A stretch of DNA of 9,279 nucleotides from contig JADHXT010000113.1 of the NCBI GenBank assembly GCA_016782825.1, forward strand, positions 1-9,279, written 5' to 3'. Each line of letters begins with the position of its first letter. Position 1 is the first letter of the stretch. The notes beneath the pieces are model-generated. The model had not been told where the DNA came from, did not search any database, and saw only the letters and a list, made by a program, of their open reading frames with translations. A program made the position numbers and the translations under genes. This stretch comes from Candidatus Brocadiia bacterium. GTDB taxonomy: Bacteria; Planctomycetota; PUPC01; DSUN01. Below, in pieces: positions 4,380 through 9,279 of the stretch.

Positions 4380-7300
4380 ATGAGCACGCGGGCAAACTGG
4401 CTGCGGATGGGATGGCTTGCGCTCGTGATGGTGGCTCTCGTGCTGGCGCCGCGGGTCGCACGGGCGGCCGACGCCCAGCAGATTCTCAAGGCCACGGGCA
4501 TCCAGGGCGGGTTCGTCATCCACGTGGGCTGTGGCGACGGCAAGCTCACCGCCGCGCTGCGCGCCAGCCAGAGCTACGTGGTGCACGGCATCGACACCGA
4601 TGCGGCCACCGTGGCGAAGGCGCGCCAGCACATCCAGTCGCTCGGGCTCTACGGCGGTGTGACGGCCGACCGATGGGACGGCAAGCGGCTGCCCTACATC
4701 GACAACCTGGCGAACCTCGTGGTGGCCGAGCAGGCCGTGCCCCAGGCCGAGGTGATGCGCGTGCTCTGCCCGCAGGGCGTGGCCTACGTGAAGAACGGCG
4801 GCCAATGGGCCAAGGCCGTCAAGCCGCGCCCCAGCGAGATCGATGAGTGGACGCATTACCTTCACGATGCGACCAACAACGCGGTGTCGCAAGACCAGGT
4901 GGTGGCTCCGCTGCACCGCATGCAGTGGTGTGGCAGCCCGCGATGGGCGCGCCACCACGACCACATGTCGTCCATCAGCTCGTGCGTGACCACGGGCCAG
5001 CGGCTGTTTTACATCTTCGACGAAGGCTCCACCGCCTCGGTCGTGCTGCCGTCCAAGTGGTTTCTCATCGGCCGCGACGCCTTCAACGGCACGGTCCTCT
5101 GGAAGCGGCCCATCGCCGACTGGTTTACCCAGCTCTGGCCGCTCAAGAGCGGCCCGGCGCTGCTCACGCGGCGGCTCGTGGCCGTGGGCGACGAAGTGTA
5201 CGTGACCCTCGGCCTCCGCGCCCCGGTCTCCGCGCTCGACGCGGCCACGGGCAAGACCCTGCGCACCTACGCCGGCACTGCCGGCACCGACGAGATCATC
5301 CACTCCGACGGCGTGCTCTTCCTCGTGGTGAACCCGCAGCCCGACACGCGGTGGGGCGGCTCGCGCGCCAACGTGGGCGACATCCGCCGCCAGGTGCGCG
5401 ACGCCCGATGGGCGGGCATGCCCGGCACCGTGATGGCCGTGCAGGCGGCCACGGGCAAGACCCTGTGGCGGATGGACACCACCGTGTCGCCCTCCACCCT
5501 CGCCGCCGACGCCCGCCACGCCTACGTCCACGACGGCCAGAAGGTGCTCGCCATCGACCGCAAGACCGGCCAGCAGGCCTGGGCCTCGGAGCCGCTGCCC
5601 GTGTGGTCGCCCCAGGCAGTCCAGTCGTGGTTCGTGCCGTGCCTGGTGCTCTACAAGGACGTGGTGCTGTGGGCCGGCGGCGAGAAGATGATCCCCCATC
5701 GTGGCGGCCGCGATGCCATGACCGCGCTGGCCGTGGCCACGGGCAAGACCCTGTGGTCGGCGCCGCACGGCCCCACGGGCTACCAGTCGGCCGAAGACCT
5801 GCTGGTGGCCGGCGGCCTCGTGTGGTCGGGTGCCACCACCAACGGCAGCTACGACGGCATCTTTACAGGCCACGACCCCCGCACCGGCGAGGTGAAGAAG
5901 ACCTTCGCGCCCGACACCCCCGAGGGCACCTACTGGTTCCACCACCGCTGCCATCGCGGCAAGGCCACCGAGAACTACCTGCTCGTGTCGCGCACGGGTA
6001 TCGAGTACATCGACATCAAACAGCAGAAGTGGATTCTCCATCACTGGACGCGCGGCGCCTGCCTCACGGGCGTGGTGCCGGCCAACGGGATGATCTACGC
6101 GCCGCAGCACGACTGCGCCTGCTACCCCGAGGCGAAGACGTTTGGCTTCAACGCCCTCGCGCCGGCCTCGGCCTCCCTGGACGCCCTGCGCAAGGGGCCT
6201 GCCGGCGAGCGCCTCGAGCGCGGCCCCGCCTACGACCCAATCGGCGATCGCCAATCGGCAGTTGGCAAGTCCTCCGACTGGCCCACCTACCGCGGCAGCG
6301 CCACGCGCGCCGGCTCCACCAAGACCGCCGTGCCTGCCGAACTGAAGCCCGTGTGGGAGAAGGGGCTCGGCGGCACCCTCAGCAGCGTGGCCGTCGCCGG
6401 CGGCAAGCTCTACGTGGCGTCGGTGGACACACATACCGTGATGGCACTCGATGCCGCCAACGGCGAGCTGCTCTGGAGCTACACCGCCGGCGGCCGCGTG
6501 GACTCGCCGCCCACAATCCACGAGGGCCTGTGCCTCTTCGGCTCGGCCGACGGCACCGTATACTGCCTTCGTGCCTCCGACGGCGTGCTGGCCTGGCGCT
6601 TCCGCGCCGCGCCTGTCGACCAGCGCCACATGTACTTCGAGCAGGTGGAGTCGGTGTGGCCCGTGCACGGCAGCATCCTGGTGCAGGACGGCGAGGCGTA
6701 CTTCGTCGCCGGGCGCTCCATGTTCCTCGACGGCGGCATCCACTTCTATCGGCTCGACGCGAAGACGGGCCGCGTGCTCTCCCATCAGCAGTATGATGCC
6801 CAGGATCCCACGACGGGCAAGGAGCTTCAGGCCCGCCACCAGACCCTCCAGATGCCCGTGGCGCTGCCCGACGTGCTGTCGAGCGACGGCGAGCGGGTGT
6901 ACATGCGTTCCCAGGTGCTCGATCGCGAGGGCAAGCGGCTGGCGCTCGGGCCGCATTCGGGCCAGCCGGCGGGGCAGGGCGCCGTGCAGCGCGGCGCCGA
7001 GGCCCACTTGTTCGCCCCCTATGGCTTCCTCGATAGCGAATGGTTCCACCGCTCGTACTGGGTGGTTGGCCGCAGCTTCTCCGGCGGCCACGCGGGCTAC
7101 CATCAGGCCGGCAGGTTCGCCCCCGCCGGGCGCATCCTCGCGGCCGATGAGAAGACCGTGTACGGCTACGCCCGCAAGCCGCAGTATCTGCGCTGGACCA
7201 CGACGCTCGAGTACCACCTGTTCGCCACGAGCCGCGAGGCGCCCGAGGTAAAAGGGCTCGCGGCGCCCAGCCAGCGGCGCGGCAAGGCCGCCGCCGGCTC

Positions 7301-8309
7301 GTGGATCACGGTGGACAACGCGCCCGGCCTCGACCCCTCGGGCAAGCCGCTGGCCGTCGAGGCGTGGGTGAATGCCGCGCGGCCCGACGGCGTGGTGGTG
7401 GCCCGAGGCGGCCCGGCCCACGGCTACGCGCTCTTCCTCCAGAAGGGGCAGCCCCAGTTCGCCGTGCGCGTGAGCGACAAGGTGTACCAAGTGGGCGCCA
7501 AGCAGGCGGTGGTGGGCAAGTGGACCCATCTGGCCGGCGTGCTCGCGCCCGAGAAGACCCTGGAGATCTACGTCAACGGCAAGCTCGCCGGCACCGGCAA
7601 GGCGGCCGGCTTCATCGCCGAGGACCCCGCTCAGACGATGGAGATCGGCGCGGACGATGCCGGCGGCGTGGCCGACTACCGGAGCCCCTTCGCCCTCACC
7701 GGCCTGATCGACGAGGTGCGGGTCTACTTCGGCCGCGTGACCGCCGCGGAGATCGCGAAGCACCACGCGACGCCTGGCGACGTGGCAGCCAAGGAGGCCA
7801 AGCTCGTGCTCAACTTCTCCTTCGAGAAGGGGAAGGCTCGAGACGCGTCGGGCCAGAATCACCACGGCAAGGCCGGCGCCGTGCAGGCGGCGAAGGGTAG
7901 GATCGGCGGCGCCATGAAGTTCACAGGCCGCGGCGGCGCGGCCCGTCGGGGCTCCCGCCACCTCGTGCAGTACCACTGGTCGAAAGACGCCCCGCCCGTG
8001 GTGGCGCGGGCCATGGTGCTGGCCGGCAACACGCTGTTCGTCGCCGGGCCTCCCGACGTGGTGGACGAGGAGGCCGCCGTGCGCAGCCTCGACGCCCCCG
8101 CCATCGCCGCCAGCCTTGCCGCACAGTCCGATGCGCTCGACGGCAAGAAGGGCGCCGTGTTGCTGGCCATCTCCGCGGCCGACGGCACCACGCTGGCCAC
8201 CCACAAGCTGGCCGCGCCGCCGGCGTGGGACGGCATGGCCGCCGCCGGCGGGCGCCTTTACCTGACCACCGTGGACGGCAAGGTGCTGTGCCTGGGCGGC
8301 GCGAAGTAG
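4380..8309 (+). CDS. Exported methyltransferase-like / PQQ-like propeller / LamG fusion
   Basis: A 1309-residue protein. Residues 1-29 are a signal peptide (hydrophobic LALVMVALVLAP, cleavage after VARA). Residues 40-145 are a Rossmann methyltransferase-like domain: HVGCGDG (48-54), acidic GIDTD (70-74), and EVMRVLCPQGVAYV (124-137). Residues 150-595 form a PQQ-like propeller half with blade words ALDAATGKTL, AVQAATGKTLW and ALAVATGKTLW, and a Cys/His cluster (HHRC 521-524, Cys561, CAC 579-581). A second PQQ-like half begins at DWPTYRG (633-639). A LamG-like sandwich spans about 975-1125 (WTHLAGVL, LEIYVNGKLAGTG, LTGLIDEVRVYFGR), then a partial LamG start (1140-1184) and a final blade ending YLTTVDGKVLCLGG. 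The protein is probably periplasmic or surface-located and may bind carbohydrate. I would not assume real PQQ binding or methyl transfer. The 17-bp-spaced promoter and the AAGGAG site support this start. Confidence 0.9.
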   Translation: MSTRANWLRMGWLALVMVALVLAPRVARAADAQQILKATGIQGGFVIHVGCGDGKLTAALRASQSYVVHGIDTDAATVAKARQHIQSLGLYGGVTADRWDGKRLPYIDNLANLVVAEQAVPQAEVMRVLCPQGVAYVKNGGQWAKAVKPRPSEIDEWTHYLHDATNNAVSQDQVVAPLHRMQWCGSPRWARHHDHMSSISSCVTTGQRLFYIFDEGSTASVVLPSKWFLIGRDAFNGTVLWKRPIADWFTQLWPLKSGPALLTRRLVAVGDEVYVTLGLRAPVSALDAATGKTLRTYAGTAGTDEIIHSDGVLFLVVNPQPDTRWGGSRANVGDIRRQVRDARWAGMPGTVMAVQAATGKTLWRMDTTVSPSTLAADARHAYVHDGQKVLAIDRKTGQQAWASEPLPVWSPQAVQSWFVPCLVLYKDVVLWAGGEKMIPHRGGRDAMTALAVATGKTLWSAPHGPTGYQSAEDLLVAGGLVWSGATTNGSYDGIFTGHDPRTGEVKKTFAPDTPEGTYWFHHRCHRGKATENYLLVSRTGIEYIDIKQQKWILHHWTRGACLTGVVPANGMIYAPQHDCACYPEAKTFGFNALAPASASLDALRKGPAGERLERGPAYDPIGDRQSAVGKSSDWPTYRGSATRAGSTKTAVPAELKPVWEKGLGGTLSSVAVAGGKLYVASVDTHTVMALDAANGELLWSYTAGGRVDSPPTIHEGLCLFGSADGTVYCLRASDGVLAWRFRAAPVDQRHMYFEQVESVWPVHGSILVQDGEAYFVAGRSMFLDGGIHFYRLDAKTGRVLSHQQYDAQDPTTGKELQARHQTLQMPVALPDVLSSDGERVYMRSQVLDREGKRLALGPHSGQPAGQGAVQRGAEAHLFAPYGFLDSEWFHRSYWVVGRSFSGGHAGYHQAGRFAPAGRILAADEKTVYGYARKPQYLRWTTTLEYHLFATSREAPEVKGLAAPSQRRGKAAAGSWITVDNAPGLDPSGKPLAVEAWVNAARPDGVVVARGGPAHGYALFLQKGQPQFAVRVSDKVYQVGAKQAVVGKWTHLAGVLAPEKTLEIYVNGKLAGTGKAAGFIAEDPAQTMEIGADDAGGVADYRSPFALTGLIDEVRVYFGRVTAAEIAKHHATPGDVAAKEAKLVLNFSFEKGKARDASGQNHHGKAGAVQAAKGRIGGAMKFTGRGGAARRGSRHLVQYHWSKDAPPVVARAMVLAGNTLFVAGPPDVVDEEAAVRSLDAPAIAASLAAQSDALDGKKGAVLLAISAADGTTLATHKLAAPPAWDGMAAAGGRLYLTTVDGKVLCLGGAK
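6238..6269. repeat. Heptad repeat inside the coding sequence
   Basis: CAATCGG, CGATCGC, CAATCGG, CAGTTGG, CAAG in exact period-7 register. It encodes residues 620-630 (PIGDRQSAVGK) in the linker just before the second propeller half. It has the same period as the intergenic NTCAGCY arrays but a different word, so it is a sister repeat that stays in frame. Confidence 0.6.
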
Positions 8310-8322
8310 CGGAGAACGAACG

Positions 8323-8348
8323 GAGGGCGACGCACGGGCGCCGCCCTC
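8323..8348. terminator. Possible bidirectional terminator hairpin
   Basis: GAGGGCG (8323-8329) and CGCCCTC (8342-8348) form a perfect 7-bp stem with a 12-base loop, placed in the 62-bp gap between two convergent gene ends. Location favours termination, but there is no T-tract on either strand, so it is not a classical intrinsic terminator. Confidence 0.35.
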
Positions 8349-8371
8349 AGCATTCGCCGTCGCGCGCGGGA

Positions 8372-9279
8372 TCAGTTCTCGCTCGGCACCGCCCAGATGT
8401 TGCGGTACTGCACCGCGTTGCCGTGGTCCTGGAGCATGAGCGAGTCCGTCGGCGTGAGGCCGCTGGCGGCCGCTGCGGTGGTCTTGCCGGGCAGCACTTG
8501 GTCTTTGTGGATCAGGATGCCGTTGTGCCGCACGGTCATGGTCGGGGGGCGAGTGATCTTGCCGCCGGCGCCCACCTTTGCGGCCGTGAACTCGATGTCA
8601 TAGGTCTGCCACTGGAGCGGCGGGAGGCAGGCGTTCACCCCCGTCGTGGCTACGTTGTAGATGGAGCCGCAGTCGTTGTTCCGGCTCCGGAGGCCGAACG
8701 ACTCGAGCACCTGCACCTCGTAGCGCTTCTGGAGATACACGCCGCTGTTGCCGCGGCCCTGGCCGCGCTTGAGCGGCTCGTAGGGACAGCGGAACTCCAC
8801 GTGGAAGCGGGCCGAGCCGAACTTGCGGACGGTGAAGTTGGTGCCGCCGCGCACTTGGGCGGCTCCCGTGTCGAGGGCCAGCCAGTTCTGGTTGGACCAC
8901 TCCTTCAGCGAGGGCTTCTTGCCTTCCTCGAAGGGCAGCAGCACGATGGCGCCCTCGGGCGGCTTGGCCGCGAGGGTGGGGCTCTTGCGCACCGCCCACA
9001 CGCCCTCGAACTTGCTCTTCTCGGCCTTGGCGGTCAGGGTCTTCTGTCCCACGAGCGTGCCCGTCCAGCCGCTGCCTTCCAGCGGCACGTTGCCGTCCTC
9101 ATCCAGCGTGCCCGCAAGCTCGACGCGGAACTGCTTGGCCTTGGGGTCGGTCTTCCATAGCTCGCGCAGGAGCACGGCGCGGTAGCGGCCGCGGCCCTCG
9201 GCGATCACCTGTGCCAAGCCCGGCCCCTCGGCTCCATCCACGGTGAGCCGGCCGGCATACTCGCCTGTGTACTTCTCCA
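8372..9279 (-). CDS. DUF1080 (3-keto-disaccharide hydrolase-type) protein, N-terminus outside window
   Basis: The frame stays open to the window edge. Positions 9242-9279 encode EKYTGEYAGRLT in frame, continuing into VDGAEGPGLAQVIAEG, so the GTG at 9241 is internal and the gene starts beyond 9279. About 300 residues are visible. The last 190 or so fit DUF1080: NSGVYLQKRYEVQVLESFG, DCGSIYNVATTGVNACLPP, LQWQTYDIEFTAAKV, MTVRHNGILIHKD and QDHGNAVQYRNIWAVP. The fold is a concanavalin-like sandwich; characterised relatives act on 3-keto-glycosides, and many planctomycete members are exported. The first 100 visible residues (GEYAGRL ... AQVIAEGRGRYRAVLL) are the small N-terminal module often found before DUF1080. 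It converges with the exported fusion gene 62 bp away, consistent with a sugar- or glycan-related locus. Substrate unknown. Confidence 0.9.
   Translation of the reverse strand, partial: EKYTGEYAGRLTVDGAEGPGLAQVIAEGRGRYRAVLLRELWKTDPKAKQFRVELAGTLDEDGNVPLEGSGWTGTLVGQKTLTAKAEKSKFEGVWAVRKSPTLAAKPPEGAIVLLPFEEGKKPSLKEWSNQNWLALDTGAAQVRGGTNFTVRKFGSARFHVEFRCPYEPLKRGQGRGNSGVYLQKRYEVQVLESFGLRSRNNDCGSIYNVATTGVNACLPPLQWQTYDIEFTAAKVGAGGKITRPPTMTVRHNGILIHKDQVLPGKTTAAAASGLTPTDSLMLQDHGNAVQYRNIWAVPSEN

Noticed and set aside
4847..6796. A 649-codon plus-strand frame inside the fusion gene
   Set aside because: An Arg/His/Pro-rich shifted-frame shadow with no domain resemblance; the fusion gene frame carries all motifs.
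3003..8204. A 1733-codon open frame on the minus strand, antisense to the fusion gene
   Set aside because: It runs opposite the well-supported fusion gene and through the URO-D-like gene in another frame. The product is low-complexity Gly/His/Arg/Ala. Strong G/C preference at third positions of the real genes removes stops from this frame.
9239..9241. GTG as the true start of the DUF1080 gene
   Set aside because: The frame continues upstream to the window edge with typical family sequence (GEYAGRL), so the codon is internal.

Overview
High-GC bacterial DNA, best matched to the PVC superphylum, most likely a planctomycete. I infer this from three things, not from any marker gene: a very large exported PQQ-like propeller/LamG protein, a DUF1080 (3-keto-disaccharide hydrolase-type) protein beside a URO-D-like methyltransferase, and intergenic spaces packed with short dispersed repeats.

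Layout. 1-669 has no credible gene and is a mosaic of repeat modules and small hairpins. 670-1124 (minus) is a two-gene operon, DUF4258 then DUF2283, joined by an ATGA overlap. It resembles a toxin-antitoxin pair and has a near-consensus promoter at 1209-1237. 1238-1478 is repeats. 1479-2729 (minus) encodes a 416-residue protein with a DUF6602-like, PD-(D/E)XK-like domain (candidate nuclease). 2748-3062 is a second dense repeat block with a 36-bp tandem repeat and REP-like hairpins. 3086-4207 (minus) is a URO-D/MtaA-like protein. 4208-4379 is a compact divergent promoter region. 4380-8309 (plus) is a 1309-residue exported fusion: signal peptide, methyltransferase-like Rossmann domain, PQQ-like propeller and LamG. 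8372 to the window edge (minus) is a DUF1080 protein whose N-terminus lies outside.

How it fits together. The right half (3086-9279) looks like chromosomal metabolism: an exported propeller/lectin-like protein and a DUF1080 protein suggest work on sugars or glycans at or beyond the cell envelope, with a URO-D-like protein expressed divergently. The left half (1-3085) looks like an accessory islet: a TA-like pair and a candidate nuclease embedded in repeats.

The most unusual signal is the repeat system. One TTCGTG-rich module follows the 3' end of all three minus-strand transcription units in the same orientation, and at 1479 it appears to supply the stop codon. A period-7 repeat occurs in several intergenic copies, and a related one lies in frame inside the large fusion gene.
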